DNA of 33,044 nucleotides from an uncultured Lachnospiraceae bacterium (GTDB lineage Bacteria; Bacillota; Clostridia; Lachnospirales; Lachnospiraceae). Below are positions 8,742 through 16,110 of this stretch, piece after piece. The stretch's first letter is position 1, and the number at the start of each line of letters is the position of its first letter. The notes under the pieces were generated by a model. It was not told the origin of the DNA and searched no databases. It saw only the letters and a list, made by a program, of their open reading frames with translations. The translations under genes and the position numbers were made by a program. The DNA is taken from the NCBI GenBank assembly GCA_947588675.1, contig CANPYY010000024.1:1-33044 (forward strand). The letters are read 5' to 3'.

Positions 8742-8924
8742 TTATTTATACGATAAACAACCTTGCCTTTCACTAGGATAATAATACCTGTCATACCATC
8801 TACAATATTGTCTGCCATTATTATCTTTTTTGCCGGGATTCCAGTATGCACACCCACCTTTATCATCACAACGATATCCACACATTTTACCGTATGGAAG
8901 CTTTATTGATTTCTTTTCAATCAT
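8742..8924 (-). CDS. Small Cys-rich protein (60 residues)
   Basis: The gene is short but well supported by a GGGAGGTGA ribosome binding site ideally placed before the ATG. The product has five cysteines (C15, C19, C25, C41, C56), many aromatic residues and a tail motif, DRYYYPSERQGC. There is no signal peptide, so a cytoplasmic metal-binding (zinc or iron-sulfur) or disulfide-free structural role is more likely than a secreted peptide. The pattern C-x3-C-x5-C is not that of a standard zinc ribbon. It lies between the JAB protease gene and the Sel1 genes on the same strand. The function is unknown. Confidence 0.7.
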   Translation of the reverse strand: MIEKKSIKLPYGKMCGYRCDDKGGCAYWNPGKKDNNGRQYCRWYDRYYYPSERQGCLSYK

Positions 8925-9012
8925 AACTATTCACCTCCCTTTTATTATCATAATATGACATCATTTATTGCACAGATTCTAACTTACAACCAAATAAAAA
9001 TAATATGTAATC

Positions 9013-9462
9013 TTAGATATTTACAATTTCTATTTTATCATTTATTATAACTATTTCTTCTCCTATCTTCTCTGCAACATAACCGATAATACAGCACTTA
9101 GGGATAACAATTGGAAAAAATACTTTTCTTACTGTATCTGGCAAACTTTTCATAATTTGCTTTATATATTCAATATCACTGCATGAAAGAAATTTTTCTT
9201 TATTCATATGACTATGTAATAATCCAGCAAATTCAATAGACTCTGTTTTCCATCTTTCAATAGATTCATTTAAAAACAAAATATTTGGTATGTATATAGC
9301 TTTATCATCTAACTGTATATTCCTATCATGAATATATTTGCAGACTATTCCGTTTTTTGAACCTAGTATACCGCCATTTTCAGGAGGCACTTTTTGAAAA
9401 GATGCCATAATCTTTTTAAATGTATTTTTATCAATCTTCATACCATCATCATCTATCTTCAT
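9013..9462 (-). CDS. JAB/MPN-family metalloprotease
   Basis: This 149-residue protein carries a complete JAMM zinc motif: an upstream Glu (E28 in PPENGGILG) and H83-x-H85-x7-S93-x2-D96 (HSHMNKEKFLSCSD). These residues bind zinc and activate water in JAB/MPN isopeptidases. Prokaryotic members cleave ubiquitin-like conjugates, remove peptides from sulfur carriers, or act in phage and defence loci. No E1, E2 or ubiquitin-like gene is visible nearby; neighbours are a Cys-rich small protein and Sel1-repeat proteins. There is no signal peptide, so it acts in the cytoplasm. Two in-frame ATGs (9462 and 9441) are both preceded by poor ribosome binding sites, and the N-terminus contains a near-duplicate MKID pair; the start is therefore uncertain. 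Confidence 0.8.
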   Translation of the reverse strand: MKIDDDGMKIDKNTFKKIMASFQKVPPENGGILGSKNGIVCKYIHDRNIQLDDKAIYIPNILFLNESIERWKTESIEFAGLLHSHMNKEKFLSCSDIEYIKQIMKSLPDTVRKVFFPIVIPKCCIIGYVAEKIGEEIVIINDKIEIVNI

Positions 9463-9579
9463 TTTTATTTAGTAAATATTGTAATTAAAATCAACACTTA
9501 CAAATTATATACAATCTCATCAGGTTTACTTCCATTAATACAATGTGATATTTAAAAGGGATAATAAACATGGTCAATA

Positions 9580-10761
9580 TTACTTTATTCTCGTTTTTGC
9601 TTTCTTTGACCATTTTCCATATGCAGTCTGATTACCCTCTTTTTTATATGCCCTTACCTGAAAATAATATTTTTTTCTGTGTTTCAATTTTTTGATTATC
9701 TTACTGGTTTTTCCCTTAACCTTTACGGTCTTAACAGATTTTTTCATACTCTTATTTGTAGAATAACGTATCTGATAACCGTTTGAATTACTTATTGAAT
9801 ACCATGAAAGATTACATTTACCCTTGCCAACAGAACAATATACGGTTTCTACTTGTCCCAATTGCAGCTTATCCTTATAATTGTCCATATAAGAATGACC
9901 GCACAGTTCACATTTATGTATCTGATATCCTTTGCTTGTGTATGTTGCATCTACATATTGGGTTTTATAGTCATGGCTGCAATTAGATTGATTTAACGCA
10001 GATACATTAAAAATATATCTTCCAGGATCACCTGCAACTTTTATATAATAAGTTCCTGCTTCAAGGACTACATTTTCATTTGATGTTTTAGGTGCCGTCA
10101 CTGTACCGCCATACATATACTTATAATATTTTCTTTCTGATAGATCGTTATTATATATAGATATGTCTGTATCATCTTTATATATTTGTATATTTACAGA
10201 GTAATAACCGGTGTTTGAAACAACCATACAATACCAATCTTCGCTATCTGTTACCGTTATTGCGCCTGTTATTTGATTGCTTAAAGAATATGATTGTGGA
10301 GAATCATAAGATATTGCACTGATATCATTTGTTCCATAACTTGTAAACGATGCATTTATTTTATATTTGCCATTATACCCATATACTTTCATATAATATG
10401 TACCTGATGATAATGCATAATTACTTACTGTAGTTTTAGGTTGAGTTTCATTTCCTCCATATGTATATATATGATATAATCTTTCCGACAAATCTTCTGT
10501 ATATAAGTCGTATGATAATTCATCAATATACGACATCATTCTGAACTCTACTTCACCGTCAGACGGAATTACAAGCCTGTACCAATGATCCCCGCTCTCT
10601 TCCGTAATCCATTTGTCCTCACTCCACGCTCCTGTAAACGCCATGTCAGATGCAGAAGTATAATCTGCTGCAGATGCTGTTTTTAAATTCATACCAAACA
10701 CTGTTGATACAGTTATTGCCATAGCCATTATCATAATAATAAATCTTTTAATTTTGTTCAT
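9580..10761 (-). CDS. Secreted PPC-domain / FnIII protein
   Basis: The product is 393 residues. A signal peptide ends near ASA (about residue 31). Two duplicated PPC-type (pre-peptidase C-terminal) beta-sandwich domains follow at about 40-142 and 155-256; both contain DLSER...YGG and SGTYY(M/I)KV motifs, showing a recent internal duplication. Residues 261-293 hold a Cys/His module (CSHDY...KCELCGHSY) like the Cys repeats of the 1028-residue protein, and about 305-393 is a fibronectin type III-like domain ending in a very basic tail. The ATG at 10761 is preferred because the only upstream in-frame start, a TTG, lies in the ribosome binding site. It is 54 bases downstream of the cohesin/LRR gene, so it is likely to be co-transcribed. 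Confidence 0.85.
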   Translation of the reverse strand: MNKIKRFIIMIMAMAITVSTVFGMNLKTASAADYTSASDMAFTGAWSEDKWITEESGDHWYRLVIPSDGEVEFRMMSYIDELSYDLYTEDLSERLYHIYTYGGNETQPKTTVSNYALSSGTYYMKVYGYNGKYKINASFTSYGTNDISAISYDSPQSYSLSNQITGAITVTDSEDWYCMVVSNTGYYSVNIQIYKDDTDISIYNNDLSERKYYKYMYGGTVTAPKTSNENVVLEAGTYYIKVAGDPGRYIFNVSALNQSNCSHDYKTQYVDATYTSKGYQIHKCELCGHSYMDNYKDKLQLGQVETVYCSVGKGKCNLSWYSISNSNGYQIRYSTNKSMKKSVKTVKVKGKTSKIIKKLKHRKKYYFQVRAYKKEGNQTAYGKWSKKAKTRIK

Positions 10762-10815
10762 TGTCTTCCTCTCCAATTAACCTTACTGTATTTGCAATCA
10801 TAATTTTTATACATA

Positions 10816-11952
10816 CTATTTAATCTGCTTTATCTTAAAAATCTTCTTATATCTTTTAACTTTTCTTTTTGGTCCTTTTATTACTGCTTTTTTATTGATT
10901 TTATTAAATGCTGCATTCCCTACTTTTTTTAACACAAGAGTCTTTATAGTGATTTTCTTTAACCCTAAACATTTAAAAAATGCTTTTTTCCCAATAGATA
11001 TTACATTTTTTCCAATAATCACAGTTTTAATTTTCTTACTTCCTGAAAAAGCATTAGCTGTAATAGATGTAACTTTATACTTATCACCGGCAAATGTTAT
11101 TGCTACAGGTACTATAACTTTCTTAATATTTCCATTCGCTCCCAGTACTTCTGCCGTCTTTTGTGTCATATCAGTAATTCTGTAATAAATATTGCCAATC
11201 AATATTTTATTATTTTCATCCAACGATTGCATAGGTTCGCTATCTTTAATTGGCGCATAAGATACCGCAGGTTTAGAATTAAAATAATCTCCAGTTTGCT
11301 GTACTGTATTTTGGGGTTGCTCTGTGACGGATGGAATATCTGTTGGCATTTCCACAGGTTTATTTGTCGGAATATTTATCGGTTTATCTGTTGGAATTGC
11401 CGTTGGTTCTTCTGTTGATTTTGCCGTTGGTTCTGCCGTCGGAGCCTTTGTTGGTTGCTGTGCTTCTATAACATCTACATAGCCTTCCTCAACTTCAAAA
11501 TATACACTTTCACCTTTCATATTAAATACATCATCCGTATCATATGAAATATTAATAGGATATCTACCCGGCTCAGCATTAGGATTTATCTCAAAGGTAA
11601 ACAATGCTATTATTCCATCATCACCAACATCTACCTGTGAATTAAATCCTGATATTGAATACGGCGAATTATAATTCTGTGAAGTTCCTGTATTAAAATC
11701 CTTTGCAGTTTCTTTAAATTCCACATTAGTAAGTTCAAAAATAACCATATCGTATTCAAGTACCATTCTAAATGCTGTTATTCCCGGATTATTTTTTATC
11801 TGTACAGGTATCTGCACACTGCCTCCTGCACATTTTTTCATATTGCCAACTATGATTTGCGGCGTTCCTGCGGCATATGCATTTATATCTAAAACAAATA
11901 AATTACACATTACCATTGCTACAGCAATAACTACTGCCAATATTCTTTTCAA
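10816..11952 (-). CDS. Secreted cohesin-domain protein with BspA-like LRR
   Basis: This 378-residue exported protein has a signal peptide at about 1-27, a cohesin domain at about 31-161 (NNPGITAFRMVLEYD, NSPYSI, DDGIIALFTF, VEEGYVDV), a Pro/Thr/Glu linker of PT-x-x-PT repeats at about 166-210, and a C-terminal BspA-type leucine-rich repeat region at about 250-350 (ITANAFSG, VIIGKNVISIGKKAFFKC) followed by a basic tail. The cohesin is clearly homologous to that of the neighbouring 1028-residue protein. Cohesins bind dockerins, and that neighbour has a dockerin. The TTG start is supported by a strong GGGGGAG ribosome binding site; the gene starts 18 bases after the upstream stop, so both share a transcript. 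BspA-like repeats often mediate adhesion; no anchor motif is visible. Confidence 0.88.
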   Translation of the reverse strand: MKRILAVVIAVAMVMCNLFVLDINAYAAGTPQIIVGNMKKCAGGSVQIPVQIKNNPGITAFRMVLEYDMVIFELTNVEFKETAKDFNTGTSQNYNSPYSISGFNSQVDVGDDGIIALFTFEINPNAEPGRYPINISYDTDDVFNMKGESVYFEVEEGYVDVIEAQQPTKAPTAEPTAKSTEEPTAIPTDKPINIPTNKPVEMPTDIPSVTEQPQNTVQQTGDYFNSKPAVSYAPIKDSEPMQSLDENNKILIGNIYYRITDMTQKTAEVLGANGNIKKVIVPVAITFAGDKYKVTSITANAFSGSKKIKTVIIGKNVISIGKKAFFKCLGLKKITIKTLVLKKVGNAAFNKINKKAVIKGPKRKVKRYKKIFKIKQIK

Positions 11953-11970
11953 AACATCTCCCCCTTACAA

Positions 11971-14900
11971 TTATTTATTAATATATTGCTGCAATGCAAC
12001 GATATCACGCATATTTAACTTTTGATCCTTATTAAAATCTGCTGCCTGCTTGCTGTATTTTACATCCCATCCATTTATTACCTGCTGCAAAAGTACGACA
12101 TCTCGCATATTGATACTTCCGTCGGAATTAACATCACCAGCTTCAGCTGCATCAACACATATAAACCCTTCTTCTACATCTACTTCAATCCTATCTCCTG
12201 AGATATTGAATATATCATCCGGGTCATATTCAATGCCAATCATATATTCGCCGTCTTCTGCATTCTCATTCACTTTAAACTTGAGCGTTGCAATTATCCC
12301 GTTATCGTTAAAGTCTTTTTCGGCAGAATACATTGAAAATGAATATGGCGAACCATATTTTTCAGAAGATGCCCGATTCATCGAGGATAATGCTTCTCCA
12401 AATGCGAAATCCGTCATTGTAAGCGCTTCCGTGTCATAATCCAGCACAAACCTCATTGAAGTAATCCCCGGATTATTCTCAAGTTTTACAGATACCGTTA
12501 CTTCTTCTCCCGCTTTAGTATGTACTGCTTCCATTGAAATCCTTGGTGAGCTTTCATCATATACCGGAATGTATTCTGATTCCCTTGTTTCCTCATATTC
12601 ACAGTTAATGCACTTCCTGCTTTCTGTCCCGTTCTCCTTCACTGTTGCTTCTTTTACCGTCTTCCACTCATCAAATACATGTTCAAGTTTCGGCAGTACT
12701 TCTTTATTAGCATGGGTATCGCACTCAGAACAGATATCTTCCCTTACTCCTTCATTGCTGCATGTTGCTTCTTTAGTTACCACTGAAACAAAACTATGCT
12801 CTTTTACAGGTATCTCCGTTTTATCTGTCTCATCATTACATAGCGTACAGCGTTTTACCTTTATCCCGCTTTCAGTACAGGTTGCTTCCTTTATAATCAT
12901 CTCTGCATAATTATGTCCGGTCGCAGGTATTATCTTTGCATCCTTTGTTTCACTGCAAGTCTTACAGTGAATAGATTGACTTCCATCTTCAGTACACGTT
13001 GCTTCTCTGTCAACTGTATATTCTAAATTCCATTCATGTACATGTACGGGTGGAACATATACTTCTTTCCATACCGCATATAATGTTACTGCTTTTTCCT
13101 CCTTATATGCTGTTCCCGGCTGATAGGAAACTGTCTTTGCTGCTTTATCTGTGCTCCAGCCAAGGAACTCATATCCTTCTCTTACCGGTTTATCGCTACT
13201 CAATGTAAGATTTTTCCCATATGTCTTCGTCTGTGCGGCAGGTGCTTTTGTTCCCCCGTTTGCATCATATTTTACTGAATATGTAACCGGTGTCCATATC
13301 GCATAAAGCGTCATGGCACAATTTCCCTTCTCAATCGCAGAATTTATCTTTGTAGGAATAAGCTTGCTGTCATTCTGATCAAATATCGTGCCTCCGCTTG
13401 CTTTCGTCCCCCATCCTGCAAACTTATACCCTGTTCTTGCAAGTCCAAAAGTTGACGCATTACACAACCCGTTTGTTTTAGCATCGTTATATGTCCACGT
13501 CTGGACTTTTTTCTTATTATCCGACTTCTGATAAACTATGCTGTTGTTTAATTTATATGTATCCGAAACTAAACTTCCTCCATTCGCGTTAAATGTAACA
13601 TCAAGTTTATTTGGGTTCCATACGGCATAGAACGTATATGTATCATTCGTCTTACTGCCTTCAAGCCATGACTTATTGAACTTGCCGCTGAATGAATTTT
13701 TATATAATGATTTACTATACTTTTTACTTTTTATTACCGAATCCGTATTCCATCCATTACTTCCCGCATACCAAGTCTTGTCTGAATTTCTGTATACGTT
13801 CCAGCCTCCAAAAGTATATCCTTTTTTTGTATATTTATTTGCCGCAAGAGTAATAGTGCCATTATATTGTGCCGAACCATTTGACATTGAACCGCTTCCG
13901 CCGTTCGAGTTATATTTTATCGTATCCTTTAATGCAGATATCGGTATCCATGCAACCTTGTATCCTGCATTTCCTACCAATGGATACAAAGCCTGGACTG
14001 CTTTAGATGTATGTCCGATTATCTGGAATTTGTCACCCGAACCCACATATCCGTCTGTTTTTGAATTACTTTTCAAGTCACTTCTTGCATATGATTTTAT
14101 CTGTTTACCCGCTTTCATATTAAAAACATCATATGATTGATCAAAGAACACTGACGTCTTTACATATCCAGAGTCCGTACCCCCTGTTTTATCAAGCGGA
14201 AATGTAACTTTACACCAGCCATTTTTATATATAGTATTTATAGTGCAAAGGTCTGTATCATAGATTTTATTTGCCTTAGCGTTTCCGCTTATAGCGTTAT
14301 ACACTGTTGTTTTACCCGTATTAAGCGTATACGCTTTCATAGGTGTTGAATATCTTTTATCTTTTTCTGCGCATTGACTACATGAAGCAACAACTCTGGT
14401 CTTACCAGTGTATTTTGTAGCTCCACAAGAACATTTTTTATACTCCTTATGCGGATGTGCTGCTTCATATTCGGTTTTAGTATATGAATGTGTATGCGGT
14501 TCCTGACCACCATACTTTGGAACTCCAAAATAATAATCACTTATTTTTCTTTTCAATGAAAAAACCCCTTGATTCCCTCCATTGGGATTATTTGTATTCC
14601 CCTCTATTGAATAAAAATAATTTCCACTAACAGACGATACTAATCCCACATGACTCCAACTATCCGTAAAAAACAAATCCCCTGATTTTGGTATATAACC
14701 CTTGCTACCATATTCCATCGGAATATTAAAACAATCTTTTTCATGTCCGGCACGTGCAGAAGTTTTCAGTATGCTTTCCGGAATACCTGCCTGTCTGGCA
14801 CACCAACTTACAAAGTAAGCACACCATTTCTGATTATTATTTCCAAAATATTTTCCATATTTGTTATTATCTTTAGAACCTTCTGTATAACCTATTTGTG

Positions 14901-15057
14901 TTTTGGCAACACCGATAATATCTTTTCGATAGTTACCGGTATTTTTATAAGTATTTTCATATGCCGCCTTCACCTTAACTTCCGATATCGGCACAATAGA
15001 AATCATCATTACAGTTATTAATACCATTGATAAAAACTTTTTTAATCTATTCTTCAT
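11971..15057 (-). CDS. Secreted CHAP / InlB-repeat / cohesin / dockerin protein
   Basis: The 1028-residue modular protein reads: signal peptide 1-32; CHAP amidase/peptidase about 41-183, with probable catalytic C79 (KWCAYF), H136 (SHVGLV) and E152; a Cys pair module about 189-230; two SH3-like modules about 236-376; three InlB-type repeats about 379-480, 484-588 and 591-663; four Cys-rich repeats about 673-830 (REATC.., KEATC.., KEATC.., KEATV..); cohesin about 837-967; and dockerin 973-1028, with two calcium loops starting at D975 and D1007. CHAP domains cut peptidoglycan cross-links or amide bonds. A cohesin and a dockerin on one chain allow oligomers or binding to the cohesin of the next gene. 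The ATG has a GGAGGAGG site. It faces a divergent XRE regulator across a palindrome-bearing promoter. Confidence 0.92.
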   Translation of the reverse strand: MKNRLKKFLSMVLITVMMISIVPISEVKVKAAYENTYKNTGNYRKDIIGVAKTQIGYTEGSKDNNKYGKYFGNNNQKWCAYFVSWCARQAGIPESILKTSARAGHEKDCFNIPMEYGSKGYIPKSGDLFFTDSWSHVGLVSSVSGNYFYSIEGNTNNPNGGNQGVFSLKRKISDYYFGVPKYGGQEPHTHSYTKTEYEAAHPHKEYKKCSCGATKYTGKTRVVASCSQCAEKDKRYSTPMKAYTLNTGKTTVYNAISGNAKANKIYDTDLCTINTIYKNGWCKVTFPLDKTGGTDSGYVKTSVFFDQSYDVFNMKAGKQIKSYARSDLKSNSKTDGYVGSGDKFQIIGHTSKAVQALYPLVGNAGYKVAWIPISALKDTIKYNSNGGSGSMSNGSAQYNGTITLAANKYTKKGYTFGGWNVYRNSDKTWYAGSNGWNTDSVIKSKKYSKSLYKNSFSGKFNKSWLEGSKTNDTYTFYAVWNPNKLDVTFNANGGSLVSDTYKLNNSIVYQKSDNKKKVQTWTYNDAKTNGLCNASTFGLARTGYKFAGWGTKASGGTIFDQNDSKLIPTKINSAIEKGNCAMTLYAIWTPVTYSVKYDANGGTKAPAAQTKTYGKNLTLSSDKPVREGYEFLGWSTDKAAKTVSYQPGTAYKEEKAVTLYAVWKEVYVPPVHVHEWNLEYTVDREATCTEDGSQSIHCKTCSETKDAKIIPATGHNYAEMIIKEATCTESGIKVKRCTLCNDETDKTEIPVKEHSFVSVVTKEATCSNEGVREDICSECDTHANKEVLPKLEHVFDEWKTVKEATVKENGTESRKCINCEYEETRESEYIPVYDESSPRISMEAVHTKAGEEVTVSVKLENNPGITSMRFVLDYDTEALTMTDFAFGEALSSMNRASSEKYGSPYSFSMYSAEKDFNDNGIIATLKFKVNENAEDGEYMIGIEYDPDDIFNISGDRIEVDVEEGFICVDAAEAGDVNSDGSINMRDVVLLQQVINGWDVKYSKQAADFNKDQKLNMRDIVALQQYINK

Positions 15058-15087
15058 AATTTCCTCCTCCTATCCAAATAATATTTA

Positions 15088-15116
15088 ATTATATACTTAA
15101 TAAGTTTATTATGCAA
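15088..15116 (-). promoter_or_regulatory. Promoter of the CHAP/cohesin/dockerin operon
   Basis: On the minus strand a TTGCAT -35 box (15111-15116) and a perfect TATAAT -10 box (15088-15093) are separated by 17 bases, about 30 bases before the ATG at 15057. One of two mirror-image palindromes sits inside this spacer, which is the classic position for a repressor. Confidence 0.6.
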
Positions 15117-15128
15117 CACTTATTAAGT
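15095..15128. promoter_or_regulatory. Paired palindromic operator candidates
   Basis: ACTTAATAAGT at 15095-15105 and its exact reverse complement ACTTATTAAGT at 15118-15128 are spaced centre to centre by 23 bases, so two sites about two helical turns apart lie on the same DNA face. The first is inside the CHAP-operon promoter spacer; the second is just upstream of that -35 box and about 30 bases before a weak TACAAT -10-like box (15154-15159) of the XRE gene. The likely binder is the XRE protein encoded at 15184. Confidence 0.6.
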
Positions 15129-15183
15129 TTTATTTTTCTTATTTATTTACTGATACAATCAAGTACATAAGGAGGAAAAAACC

Positions 15184-15507
15184 TTGAAGAATTTAAAAGA
15201 ACTTAGAAAACAGCATGGTTTAAGCCAGCAGAAACTTGCTGATATTCTTCATGTAAGCCAGCAGTCAATTTATAAATACGAACATGATATAACTTCACCG
15301 GACCTCGAAACCCTATCTTTAATGGCAAAATACTTTGATACATCTGTTGATTATATAATTGGAATTACAGATGTTTCACACAGAATAGAAAACATTGTTG
15401 ATACAATGTTAAATGAAGATGAACTGAATATTATTACTAAATACCGCAGACTTGATAATTATCAAAAAGATATAATACACATGGTAGCAGACAGCTACCT
15501 AAGATAA
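15184..15507 (+). CDS. XRE-family transcriptional regulator
   Basis: The product is a 107-residue DNA-binding protein. An XRE/Cro-type helix-turn-helix occupies residues 1-60 (LRKQHGLSQQKLADILHVSQQSIYKYE), followed by a short C-terminal helical region of about 45 residues with no sensor domain visible. The start is TTG with an AAGGAGG site 8 bases upstream. It is divergent from the large CHAP/cohesin/dockerin gene; two palindromic operator-like sites lie between them, so it likely represses that operon and perhaps itself. The gene ends in a hairpin terminator. Small XRE regulators of this kind also occur with prophages and toxin systems, but no such genes are near. Confidence 0.88.
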   Translation: MKNLKELRKQHGLSQQKLADILHVSQQSIYKYEHDITSPDLETLSLMAKYFDTSVDYIIGITDVSHRIENIVDTMLNEDELNIITKYRRLDNYQKDIIHMVADSYLR

Positions 15508-15551
15508 AAGACAACTCGAAATGCTCCCACTTCAAGCTGTCTTTTTTATTT
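15506..15551 (+). terminator. Rho-independent, probably bidirectional terminator
   Basis: The outer stem pairs AAAAGACA (15506-15513) with TGTCTTTT (15538-15545), with an inner stem CTCGAA/TTCAAG (one mismatch) around a short loop. A T-rich run follows on the plus strand and an A/T run precedes on the other side. It sits between the convergent XRE and CvpA genes and can end both transcripts. Confidence 0.8.
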
Positions 15552-15581
15552 TAATCATGCTGTTATTTTACTAAAACAAAT

Positions 15582-16103
15582 CTATACGTTAATCATATTA
15601 AATACCCTCTGCCATTGCTCCAGAAGCTGCATAAGCGGATTATATGCATTTATTTTGGTCAAAAGCGTGCTCTTTTCAAATAAACTGTATATTTCATTGC
15701 TCCACGGCATACCTATAAAGTATCCCGCTATAAAAAATATAAGCCATACTACGATAACTCCTCTTATCATGCCTGCTGCAAGACCAATGATACTGTTTAT
15801 CTGTTTTGCAATCGGAATTTTATTTATCAGATTCAAAAGTCTTGTTATTGAACCCAGTATTCCTACGACAATTCCATATATGATAACAAACGCCGCCGGT
15901 ATAACATAACGGAATCCTCTTGGGAGGCTTCCCATAACTGCGGCGCATACAACTGCCGCAAGCAAAGAACCTATTATCATCTTTACAATTGAATATGCAG
16001 TCATTATAAAGCCTGTTCTGAAACCATCTACTATAAAAGCAATCAATACAATAACCGTAATCACTTCAAGTATATTAATACTTATACCTTTTATTTCTAT
16101 CAT
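15582..16103 (-). CDS. CvpA-family membrane protein
   Basis: This 173-residue integral membrane protein has four hydrophobic segments (about residues 10-30, 34-58, 66-90 and 105-130) and a short amphipathic tail. The arrangement, with the DGFRTGF loop after the first helix and the IVVWLIFFIAGYF segment, matches the CvpA (colicin V production) family, whose cellular role is in envelope integrity rather than colicin itself in most bacteria. The start at 16103 is preferred: the ATG 18 bases upstream lies in the ribosome binding site, which itself overlaps the end of the upstream DUF5711-like gene. The two genes are thus translationally linked. Confidence 0.82.
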   Translation of the reverse strand: MIEIKGISINILEVITVIVLIAFIVDGFRTGFIMTAYSIVKMIIGSLLAAVVCAAVMGSLPRGFRYVIPAAFVIIYGIVVGILGSITRLLNLINKIPIAKQINSIIGLAAGMIRGVIVVWLIFFIAGYFIGMPWSNEIYSLFEKSTLLTKINAYNPLMQLLEQWQRVFNMINV

Positions 16104-16110
16104 ATGTGCA

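Noticed and set aside
11319-11457. PT-rich tandem repeat in the cohesin/LRR gene
   Set aside because: It is a coding Pro/Thr linker (about residues 166-210), not a DNA repeat or CRISPR.
12000-15057. Classical cellulosome scaffoldin
   Set aside because: There is only one cohesin, the N-terminus is a CHAP enzyme, and there is no carbohydrate-binding module or glycosidase nearby.
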